6,260 nt of DNA from Betaproteobacteria bacterium (GTDB taxonomy: Bacteria > Pseudomonadota > Gammaproteobacteria > Burkholderiales > SG8-39), in contig JAOUGZ010000175.1 in NCBI GenBank assembly GCA_029865405.1, positions 1 through 6,260 on the forward strand, in the 5' to 3' direction. The translations under genes and the position numbers were made by a program. The notes under the pieces are model-generated. The model was not told where the DNA came from. It made no database searches and saw nothing but the letters and a program-made list of their open reading frames with translations. Shown piece by piece: positions 1 through 4,922 of the stretch. Each line of letters begins with the position of its first letter. Within the stretch, counting starts at the first letter, position 1.

Positions 1-15
1 GAAAGGAACCTCACC

Positions 16-291
16 ATGAAACGTCAACTCCTCGCACTCGCCCTGGGCGCCGTGTTCGCGCTGCCCGCCCTCGCCAACAACGAAATCGACTCGGGCTACA
101 CCCCGCCGGCGCGGATCGCCATGCAGAGCGCGAACGAAGTGTTCGTCAACGCCGAGCAGGGCTACGAGCGCAAGGCGACCCTGGTCGCCGCCAAGTCGCG
201 CGCGGAAGTGCTTGCCGAAGTCGTGCAGGCGCGCCGCTCGGGCAACTTCATCCTCAACGCCGAGCTTGGCACCAAGGCGAGCCAGCTGTAA
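16..291 (+). CDS. Small exported DUF4148-like protein
   Basis: A 91-residue protein with a clear Sec signal peptide: basic start (MKRQ), hydrophobic stretch to about residue 17, and an A-L-A site at 18-20, so the mature protein would begin at Asn21 and be about 71 residues. The C-terminal half has the look of the DUF4148 family, small periplasmic proteins common and often multicopy in Burkholderiales: a 'SRAEVLAEVVQARRSG' segment (61-76), then a short tail with a Glu-Leu-Gly turn. Family function is unknown, and no catalytic residues or cysteines are present. The ATG at 16 is preceded by a good ribosome site (GAAAGGAA at 1-8). The gene stands alone, with a strong terminator 24 bases after the stop. 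Its promoter lies outside the window. The gene call is firm; the family assignment rests on pattern recall and is moderate. Confidence 0.85.
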   Translation: MKRQLLALALGAVFALPALANNEIDSGYTPPARIAMQSANEVFVNAEQGYERKATLVAAKSRAEVLAEVVQARRSGNFILNAELGTKASQL

Positions 292-314
292 GCGAAGGCA
301 GTCGCCCCCCCAAC

Positions 315-357
315 GGCGGCGTCGCGGCCCTCCCCCGCGGCGCCGCCAATTATTCTG
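315..357 (+). terminator. Rho-independent terminator after the DUF4148-like gene
   Basis: Positions 315-327 pair with 335-347 in a 13-bp GC-rich stem with a single U-G wobble (T322 with G340). The loop is 328-334 (CCCTCCC). An A/T-rich tail follows immediately (AATTATTCT, 348-356), unusual in this GC-rich window. It lies 24 bases past the stop of the upstream gene and before the DksA-like gene, where a terminator is expected. The T run is not perfect, so efficiency is uncertain. Confidence 0.7.
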
Positions 358-362
358 CAACC

Positions 363-383
363 CCCTGCCCCGGCAGGGTTTCT
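363..383 (+). terminator. Second, weaker hairpin with short T run
   Basis: CCCTGC (363-368) pairs with GCAGGG (373-378) around a CCCG loop; the stem can extend by one pair. TTTCT follows (379-383). It lies 15 bases after the stronger hairpin and could be a back-up terminator. An alternative pairing is possible because GGCAG (372-376) can also pair with CTGCC (382-386), so this may instead be a leader structure of the next transcript. Confidence 0.4.
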
Positions 384-436
384 GCCAAACCGGCAGCGGC
401 GGGAAACTTGCACCGCCGAGGGCGGGTCACAGCCCT

Positions 437-799
437 ATGCCCATGCCTTCCCACAAGCTCGTGCAGGCGCTCGCCCAGCGCGAGCGCGACCTGCGCGAGA
501 AGATCGCGGAGCGCCGCGGCGCGCTCGAGGACGCCTCGCACCCCGCCGACCCCGCGGGCGATCTCGCCGACAAAGCCTTCGAGCGCACGCGCGCTGAGGT
601 CGAGCACGACCTGATCGAGATGTCGCTGAAGGAGCTCGCCGACATCGCCGCCCTGCGCGAACGCCTGGCGAACGGCACCTACGGCGAGTGCGTCGAGTGC
701 CGCGAGCCGATCCCGGCGGCGCGGCTCGAGGTGAATCCGACGGCGCGCCGCTGCGCCGACTGCCAGGCACGGCACGAGAAGATGACCGGGGCGCTGTAG
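437..799 (+). CDS. TraR/DksA-family zinc-finger transcription regulator
   Basis: A 120-residue DksA-like protein, shorter than E. coli DksA (151 residues). A long helical coiled-coil region (about 5-80) is followed by a C4 zinc finger with the canonical spacing C-x2-C-x17-C-x2-C (Cys85, Cys88, Cys106, Cys109). The region expected at the coiled-coil tip reads D42-L-A-D45-K-A47, which fits the DxxDxA motif that DksA inserts into the RNA polymerase secondary channel, so it probably acts directly on polymerase in the stringent or stress response. I chose ATG 437 because the DksA-like homology begins there and the upstream frame is a run of Arg/Pro/Ser codons crossing a terminator; ATG 443 is the alternative. 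The ribosome site is weak (GGCGGG, 421-426). The BON gene follows after 11 bases, suggesting one transcript. Whether it is a true DksA or a divergent paralogue cannot be settled here. Confidence 0.88.
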   Translation: MPMPSHKLVQALAQRERDLREKIAERRGALEDASHPADPAGDLADKAFERTRAEVEHDLIEMSLKELADIAALRERLANGTYGECVECREPIPAARLEVNPTARRCADCQARHEKMTGAL

Positions 800-810
800 A
801 CTTCGACCTC

Positions 811-1323
811 ATGAAGAACGTCCTTATCGCACTGCTCATCGGCATCATCGTTGGCGTGGTCGGCACGTGGTATTTCCAGCAGGAGCGCGAGTCGGCGACG
901 GCGGTGAAGGAGGCCGAGAAGCGCGCCGGCGAAGCCGCCACCAAGGCGCGCGAAGCGCTCGGCCAGGCCGCCGCCGGGGTGAAGGACGCGTTTGCAGCGA
1001 AGCTCGAGGCGCTGGAGCTGCGCGCCCAGGACGTGAGGGACGATCTCGCGCGCAGCGGCCGTGTCGTGCGCCGCGCGGCGCGCGAGGCCGGCGAGGGCGT
1101 GGCGGATGCGGCGCGCGACGCCGCGATCACCGCCGAGATCAAGGGCAAGCTCGCCGCCGACCCGGTGCTCTCCGCGAGGGCGATCGACGTGGATACGGTC
1201 GGCGGGCGCGTCACGCTCAGCGGCACCGCGCCCTCGCACGAAGCGATCGGCCGCGCGACGCTGCTCGCGCTCGAGACCCGGGGCGTGCGCGAGGTCGTCT
1301 CCACGCTGCAGGTCGCGGGTTAA
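811..1323 (+). CDS. Membrane-anchored coiled-coil protein with C-terminal BON domain
   Basis: A 170-residue protein in three parts. An uncleaved membrane helix near the N terminus (about 4-20, rich in Ile/Val/Leu/Gly) is followed by a charged Ala/Glu/Lys/Arg region (about 24-100) with coiled-coil character. A BON domain follows (about 103-168), with a typical beginning (D103-A-A-I-T-A-E-I-K-G-K-L), a 'GGRVTLSGTA' strand-turn (131-140) and a closing 'V..V.STLQV' strand. BON domains, as in OsmY, bind phospholipid or envelope surfaces and are linked to envelope stress. The protein is probably held in the inner membrane with the BON domain in the periplasm; topology is inferred. ATG 811 is chosen because it begins the membrane helix; the same frame upstream overlaps the DksA gene. 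There is no obvious Shine-Dalgarno, so translation may be coupled to the upstream gene 11 bases away. Confidence 0.87.
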   Translation: MKNVLIALLIGIIVGVVGTWYFQQERESATAVKEAEKRAGEAATKAREALGQAAAGVKDAFAAKLEALELRAQDVRDDLARSGRVVRRAAREAGEGVADAARDAAITAEIKGKLAADPVLSARAIDVDTVGGRVTLSGTAPSHEAIGRATLLALETRGVREVVSTLQVAG

Positions 1324-1327
1324 GGAA

Positions 1328-1475
1328 TCAGCCGCCCGCCATCCCGGCGAACGACGCGGCGACGCCCACCAGGCTCTCGCCCGCCACCAGCCCCGCGGCC
1401 GCCGCCACGGTGAAGCGCGCCGCGAGCGACGGCCGGCGCCGTCGGCGCCGATGCCGCTCGAAGCCGGGCTCACGG
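1328..1475 (-). pseudogene. Remnant of the C-terminal end of an OPT-family transporter (probable)
   Basis: Read on the minus strand, the frame ending at the TGA at 1330-1328 has about 34 codons that look like real protein, not antisense noise: an Ala/Val-rich stretch, then 'AGLVAGESLVGV', and a short hydrophobic end with Gly-Met-Ala-Gly-Gly. That motif resembles the last membrane segment of bacterial oligopeptide (OPT) transporters, where a 'GLIAGE.L.GV' pattern is typical. Upstream of about 1432 the frame turns into a run of Arg codons, while the neighbouring frame reads a more protein-like 'SSGIGADGAG', suggesting a frameshift in a GGCGCC-rich repeat. No start or transporter body follows; the rest would lie where the FecR gene and its promoter are. 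I read it as the 3' scar of a lost gene. The family call is from memory of the motif. Confidence 0.45.
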
Positions 1476-1500
1476 CGGAGACGCCGGGCGGCTAGCGCGA

Positions 1501-1530
1501 TTGACAGCTTTTCCCCGCGACGCCTAGTAT
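1501..1530 (+). promoter_or_regulatory. Sigma70-type promoter for the FecR / heme-HAMP / kinase operon
   Basis: A consensus -35 box TTGACA (1501-1506) is followed, after 18 bases, by TAGTAT (1525-1530), which matches the TATAAT -10 box at four of six positions including the key first T, second A and last T. The surroundings are locally less GC-rich. Transcription would start near 1537, leaving a leader of about 70 bases to the TTG start at 1607. It is the only strong promoter-like match I noticed in front of the three-gene cluster. Confidence 0.6.
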
Positions 1531-1606
1531 CGCCTCGCCCGACGCGCCGGTGCCGCCGGGGCTTGCAGCATTGGCCGCGCCGCGGGTTTTGAACGGGGGG
1601 AAGCGA

Positions 1607-2497
1607 TTGCGTCAGGTGCTCTCGCGGCATTGGGCATGGGCCCTGCTGGCCTGCCCGCTGGCGGTTTCGGCGGTGGAAGCCGCCGCCACCCTCACGCTCC
1701 TGGAAGGCGCCGCGACGCTGGTACGCGGCGTGACGCGCTACGCGCTCGCCGAGGGCGTGCGCCTGCAGGCCGGCGACATCCTCGAGGTCGGCGACAAGGC
1801 GCTGGCCGAGATCGAGTTCACCGACGGCGCCGCCGTTACGCTGGGCCCGAAGACGCGCGCGCTGGCGCGCAGCCTGGCGCGCTCGAAGGCTGCACAGGGC
1901 GATTTCTACGTCCCGCAGGGCGTGATGAAGGTGGCGCGCGTCGCGCCGGCCGCGCGGCTGCGCTTCGTGTCGCCCCTGTTCGCGATCCAGCCCGAGCAGG
2001 GCAGCGCCGTGCTCCTGGTGGGCGGGGCGGAGGAGTCCGTGTTCGTGGAGGGCGGCTCGCTGCGCCTTGGCGCCGCGCGCGCGCGCGGCGCCGCTGCCGC
2101 GCCTTTGCAGCTTGGCACGGGCCAATTCTTCACCGGCGCGAATTTGCAGCGCGGCAGCGTCGGCTCGCGCCTCAGCCCGGCGTTCGTCGCCGCCCTGCCC
2201 AAGCTGTTCCTCGATCCGCTGCCGTCGCGCCTCGCCCGCTTCAAGGACCGCGCGGCGCAGCCGCGCGCGCTCGACACCGTGAGCTACGCCGAGGTCGAGA
2301 CCTGGCTGAAGGCGCCGCCCGAATTCCGCGGGCCGATGCTGGCGCGCTTCCGCTCGCGCATCGACGACGAGCAGTTCCGTGCCGCGCTGGTCGCCAACCT
2401 GCGCTTCCACCCGGAGTGGGATCCGGTCCTGTTCCCGGAGAAGTACGAACCGAAAGTGCCCGACGCGCCGCCGCGGCCGCCGGAAAAACGTCCCTAG
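1607..2497 (+). CDS. Exported FecR-domain protein
   Basis: A 296-residue protein (from TTG 1607) with an N-terminal signal sequence: Arg2 and Arg7, a hydrophobic stretch about 9-22, and likely cleavage near A22 or A25. A FecR-type beta domain follows (about 27-90): 'LTLLEGAATL', then a 'AEGVRLQAGDILEVGDKALAEI' pattern and 'FTDGAAVTLGPKT', matching the family's G-D-x-I-x-T/V-G and D-G-x-x-x-x-L-G-P-x-T landmarks. A second beta-rich part runs to about 185. The C-terminal third is helical and ends in a W271-D-P and Pro-rich tail. It lacks the cytoplasmic anti-sigma part of true FecR, so it is probably a periplasmic ligand-binding or scaffold protein. TTG 1607 is preferred because GGGGGGAAG (1595-1603) sits before it; GTG 1550 would add 19 residues and has no ribosome site. 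Cys16 sits in an LLAC sequence, so a lipoprotein is possible. The heme-HAMP gene starts 28 bases on. Confidence 0.82.
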   Translation: MRQVLSRHWAWALLACPLAVSAVEAAATLTLLEGAATLVRGVTRYALAEGVRLQAGDILEVGDKALAEIEFTDGAAVTLGPKTRALARSLARSKAAQGDFYVPQGVMKVARVAPAARLRFVSPLFAIQPEQGSAVLLVGGAEESVFVEGGSLRLGAARARGAAAAPLQLGTGQFFTGANLQRGSVGSRLSPAFVAALPKLFLDPLPSRLARFKDRAAQPRALDTVSYAEVETWLKAPPEFRGPMLARFRSRIDDEQFRAALVANLRFHPEWDPVLFPEKYEPKVPDAPPRPPEKRP

Positions 2498-2511
2498 CGG
2501 CAACCTGACCC

Positions 2512-2517
2512 GAGGAG
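2512..2517 (+). promoter_or_regulatory. Strong ribosome binding site of the heme-HAMP gene
   Basis: GAGGAG lies eight bases before ATG 2526. It is the best Shine-Dalgarno in the three-gene cluster and fixes the start of this gene over the longer same-frame extension into the FecR coding region. Confidence 0.8.
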
Positions 2518-2525
2518 CACCCGCC

Positions 2526-3401
2526 ATGAAGCTGGTCGTCAAGTTCAACCTGGTGTTCCTCCTGGTTTTCGCGATCGGGTTCGCCACGGCGGCCTACGTC
2601 TCGAACCAGCTCCTGCAGAACAATGCGCGCGACGAGATCGTGCTCAACGCGCGCTTGGTGATGGAGACCGCGCTCGCGACGCGCGCCTACACCTCGACCC
2701 AGGTCGGCCCGCTGCTGCAAACGCAGATGAAGTACAACTTCCTGCCGCAGTCGGTGCCCGCCTACTCGGCGACCGAGGTGCTGAACGGCGTGCGCAAGGC
2801 GTTCCCGGACTACGCGTACAAGGAGGCGACGCTCAACCCCACCAATCCGCGCAACCGCGCCAACGACTGGGAGGCCGACATCGTCCACCAGTTCCGCAAT
2901 ACGCCCGACAAGCCGGAGGCGATCGGCGAGCGCGACACGCCGAACGGCAAGTCGCTGTACATCGCGCGCCCGATCCAGATCAAGCTCGAGCCCTGCCTGT
3001 ACTGCCACTCCACGGTCGACGCCGCGCCGAAGACGCTGGTGGAGAAATACGGGCCCGCCAACGGCTTCGGCTGGAAGCTTAACGAGGTGATCGGGGCGCA
3101 GATCGTTTCGGTGCCGACCCAGGTGCCGATCGCGCGCGCCAACGCGGCGTTCCGCACCTTCATGATCTCGCTCACGGCGGTGTTCGGCTTCATCTTCGTC
3201 GCGCTGAACCTGATGCTGTGGCTGATGGTCATCCGACCGGTGACGCGCCTGTCCAGGTTCGCCGACCAGGTGAGCCAAGGCGAGAACCTGGACGCGCCGG
3301 ACTTCCCCGCCGGCAGCCGGGACGAGATCGGCGTGCTCACGCAGTCGTTCAACCGCATGAAGAAGAGCCTGGTGCAGGCGATGAAGATGCTCGAGGGCTG
3401 A
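2526..3401 (+). CDS. Membrane heme-sensor protein: Tll0287-like (DUF3365) domain plus HAMP, no output domain
   Basis: A 291-residue protein with sensor-receptor architecture. TM1 spans about 7-27. A periplasmic domain (about 30-208) matches the Tll0287-like/DUF3365 family, including 'RAYTSTQVGPLL' (53-64), a 'NPTNPRNRANDWE' segment (104-116) and a c-type heme motif C157-L-Y-C160-H161. TM2 spans about 211-235. A HAMP domain follows (about 233-286) with its conserved Pro238 and a D266-E-I-G269 element in the second helix. The protein stops within a few residues of the HAMP end, so the usual histidine kinase, cyclase or chemoreceptor output is missing. Heme would be attached in the periplasm by the cytochrome c maturation system. 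Apart from the CxxCH pair there is no cysteine, so the Cys axial ligand known in cyanobacterial Tll0287 cannot be present; His121 is the only other histidine. The Ser/Thr kinase gene starts 15 bases on, making it the likely signalling partner (inference). Confidence 0.88.
   Translation: MKLVVKFNLVFLLVFAIGFATAAYVSNQLLQNNARDEIVLNARLVMETALATRAYTSTQVGPLLQTQMKYNFLPQSVPAYSATEVLNGVRKAFPDYAYKEATLNPTNPRNRANDWEADIVHQFRNTPDKPEAIGERDTPNGKSLYIARPIQIKLEPCLYCHSTVDAAPKTLVEKYGPANGFGWKLNEVIGAQIVSVPTQVPIARANAAFRTFMISLTAVFGFIFVALNLMLWLMVIRPVTRLSRFADQVSQGENLDAPDFPAGSRDEIGVLTQSFNRMKKSLVQAMKMLEG
2994..3008 (+). other. CxxCH c-type heme attachment site
   Basis: These five codons encode Cys-Leu-Tyr-Cys-His (residues 157-161 of the HAMP protein). 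This is the standard covalent c-heme site, with the histidine as proximal ligand, and it sits between the two membrane helices on the predicted periplasmic side. Confidence 0.85.
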
Positions 3402-3416
3402 GGCGGCGCGATCCGC

Positions 3417-4883
3417 ATGGCGAAGCGCACGAAAGCGGAGATCCCGACCCACCTCGGCAAGTACTCCATCTCGGAGGTCCTGGGCAAGGGGGCGATGGGG
3501 ATCGTCTACAAGGGCTACGATCCCCATATCCATCGCATCGTCGCGCTGAAGACCATCCGCAAGGAATTGCTCGACGACGAGCAGGGCGCCTCGCTGCTGG
3601 CGCGCTTTCGCAATGAAGCACAGGCGGCGGGCCGCCTGTCGCATCCCGGCATCGTCGGCGTCTACGAGTGGGGCGAGGACGACGACGTCGTGTTCCTCGC
3701 CATGGAGTACGTGGAAGGCAACAGCCTGCGCGACTACTTCGTGCGCGGCACGCGCTTCGATTCCCGCGACATGGTGAGCGTCATGGTGCAGCTGCTCAAC
3801 GCCCTGCAGCACGCGCACGAGCAGGGCGTGTGGCACCGCGACGTCAAGCCGGCCAACATCATCGTCATGCGCAACGGCACGCTCAAGGTCGCGGATTTCG
3901 GCATTGCGCGCATCGATTCCTCCAATCTGACGCAGGTCGGCGCGATCATGGGCACGCCGGGCTACATGTCGCCCGAGCAATACAGCGGCGCCGCGGCGGA
4001 CTGGCGCGCCGACATCTTCGCCGCCGGCGTGGTCATGTACCAGCTGCTGACGGGCGAACGCCCGTTCACCGGCTCGGCGGAATCGATCGCCTACCGGATC
4101 TGCCATGAGGAGCCGCCGCTGCCTTCGGCGGCGCAACCGGCGCGCTGCGGCCCGCAGTTCGACGCGGTGGTCATGATGGCGCTCGCCAAGAAGGCCGAAG
4201 AGCGCTTCCAGGACGCGGCCGCGTTCCGCAGCGCGCTGCTGGAGGCGCATGCGGGACCCGCCAATCCCACCTTGTCCGAGGAGACGATCCTCAGCGAGCC
4301 GGAGCGCGCGGCGAGCAAGGCGGAGCCTTCGCAGCCGCCGCACCCTTCGCAGCCGTCGCGCCCTTCGCACCCGTCGCTGGGCGTCGCGGCCGCCGCGTCG
4401 GGCCCGGGCGCGGCGGCGCCCTCGAAGACGGTGCCGCCGCCCGGATGGGACGCTGCGACCCTCAAGCAGATCGAGCAGCAGATGGCGCGCATCGTCGGGC
4501 CGGTCGGCAAGGTCCTGGTCAGGCGCGCCGCCCTGCAGACCACCGATGTCGAGGCGCTGTACGCCCTGCTCGCCGAGAACCTGTCCGACCCGGCCGAGCG
4601 CGCGGCGCTGCTCGAGGGCCGGCCGCAACCCGTCAAGGCGCGGGCCGCACCCGCGGCGCACGGCGCCGCGACGGCGGCCACCGCCGGCGCGCCGCTGACG
4701 CCGGAGGCAATCGAGCTGGCCACGCGGCGCCTCGCCACCTACCTCGGACCGATCGCCAAAGTGGTCGCGCACCGGGCCGCCGCGCAGGCGGGCAGCCGCC
4801 GCCAGTTCCTCCTCCTGCTCGCCGAGAGCCTCGCCCATCCCGGGGAGCGCGCGCGCTTCCTGCGCGAGGTCGGCGCCGACTGA
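3417..4883 (+). CDS. Hanks-type Ser/Thr protein kinase with duplicated C-terminal module
   Basis: A 488-residue soluble kinase of the bacterial PknB-like class. The catalytic domain (about 16-275) is complete: Gly-rich loop G23-K-G-A-M-G28, ATP lysine K45 (VALK), helix-C glutamate probably E67, catalytic loop H140-R-D142-V-K144-P-A-N147, D160-F-G162, and an activation segment with S168, S169, T172 and T180 ending at G-T-P-G-Y-M-S-P-E187. The H-R-D arginine suggests activation by loop phosphorylation. A Pro/Ser/His linker (about 282-345) has three hexapeptide repeats. Then come two copies of a ~51-residue helical module (349-399 and 432-482) centred on 'GP(V/I).KV'. The module may be DUF8082-like; I recall similar sequences in cyanobacterial proteins but cannot confirm. 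There is no membrane helix or PASTA sensor, so input must come from a partner, most simply the heme-HAMP protein encoded 15 bases upstream. ATG 3417 has a weak GAGGCGG ribosome site. Confidence 0.93.
   Translation: MAKRTKAEIPTHLGKYSISEVLGKGAMGIVYKGYDPHIHRIVALKTIRKELLDDEQGASLLARFRNEAQAAGRLSHPGIVGVYEWGEDDDVVFLAMEYVEGNSLRDYFVRGTRFDSRDMVSVMVQLLNALQHAHEQGVWHRDVKPANIIVMRNGTLKVADFGIARIDSSNLTQVGAIMGTPGYMSPEQYSGAAADWRADIFAAGVVMYQLLTGERPFTGSAESIAYRICHEEPPLPSAAQPARCGPQFDAVVMMALAKKAEERFQDAAAFRSALLEAHAGPANPTLSEETILSEPERAASKAEPSQPPHPSQPSRPSHPSLGVAAAASGPGAAAPSKTVPPPGWDAATLKQIEQQMARIVGPVGKVLVRRAALQTTDVEALYALLAENLSDPAERAALLEGRPQPVKARAAPAAHGAATAATAGAPLTPEAIELATRRLATYLGPIAKVVAHRAAAQAGSRRQFLLLLAESLAHPGERARFLREVGAD
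4326..4379 (+). repeat. Three-copy 18-bp tandem repeat in the kinase linker
   Basis: Three imperfect copies with an exact 18-base period (starting at 4326, 4344 and 4362), each beginning CCTTCGCA. They encode the hexapeptides PSQPPH, PSQPSR and PSHPSL (residues 304-321). The product is a flexible, probably disordered linker between the catalytic domain and the duplicated module. Such repeats readily change copy number by slippage. Confidence 0.8.
4461..4862 (+). repeat. Protein-level duplication: two C-terminal helical modules of the kinase
   Basis: Residues 349-399 (4461-4613) and 432-482 (4710-4862) align without gaps at an offset of 83 residues, with 19 of 51 positions identical. Shared landmarks are Gly-Pro (361/444), Lys-Val (365/448), Arg-Ala-Ala (370/453), Leu-Leu-Ala-Glu (384/467) and Glu-Arg-Ala (394/477). 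The spacer is Ala/Pro-rich. The divergence points to an old duplication, not a recent DNA repeat. Confidence 0.8.
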
Positions 4884-4895
4884 CGCGGTCGGCGC
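4873..4895. terminator. Possible shared hairpin between convergent genes
   Basis: GCGCCGAC (4873-4880) can pair with GTCGGCGC (4888-4895) around a seven-base loop that contains the kinase stop codon. It lies in the only gap between the convergent kinase and pirin genes and could slow polymerase from either side. Neither strand has a T run after it, so a classic intrinsic terminator is not supported. The first arm is also part of a perfect 12-base palindrome (4869-4880). Confidence 0.3.
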
Positions 4896-4922
4896 GGCAA
4901 GCGACGGGGCGTTTCAGGCTGG

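Larger units (their letters stand above)
1324..1606. other. Intergenic region between BON gene and FecR operon
   Basis: These 283 bases hold no intact gene. The left half carries the antisense OPT-like remnant. In the middle is a small perfect inverted repeat, GACGGC (1428-1433) against GCCGTC (1438-1443) with a CGGC loop, inside a GGCGCC-rich stretch; no T run follows, so it is not a convincing terminator for the BON gene. The right part carries the TTGACA/TAGTAT promoter and the untranslated leader of the FecR gene. Confidence 0.6.

Noticed and set aside
413..425. Small hairpin CCGCC-GAG-GGCGG next to the DksA ribosome site.
   Set aside because: A five-base stem with a three-base loop is expected by chance at this GC content. 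There is no independent sign of regulation.
212..436. N-terminal extension of the DksA-like frame.
   Set aside because: The extension is a low-complexity Arg/Pro/Ser run that overlaps the upstream gene and crosses the terminator hairpin. DksA-like sequence starts at ATG 437.
408..438. A TTGCAC box upstream of the DksA-like gene as a possible -35 element.
   Set aside because: The position 17-18 bases downstream (CCCTAT) overlaps the start codon and is a poor -10 box, leaving no room for a leader.
688..810. N-terminal extension of the BON protein frame.
   Set aside because: It overlaps the DksA zinc-finger coding region in another frame, and the natural membrane-anchor start is ATG 811.
1428..1443. 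Inverted repeat GACGGC/GCCGTC as terminator of the BON gene.
   Set aside because: It lies about 100 bases after the stop and has no T run. It sits in the GGCGCC-rich repeat of the transporter remnant.
1607..1654. Lipoprotein signal (LLAC, Cys16) in the FecR-domain protein.
   Set aside because: The hydrophobic stretch continues well beyond the cysteine and better cleavage sites lie at A22-A25. The hydrophobic part before Cys16 is short. Kept only as an alternative.
1328..2587. A 419-codon minus-strand frame covering the FecR gene and ending at 1328.
   Set aside because: Only its last ~34 codons look like protein, and those are reported as a transporter remnant. The rest is antisense to the FecR-domain gene and shows no domain.
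2241..4838. An 865-codon open frame on the minus strand opposite the HAMP and kinase genes.
   Set aside because: It is an Arg/Ala/Gly/Val-rich antisense shadow typical of GC-rich coding DNA. The plus strand in the same place encodes two recognisable proteins.
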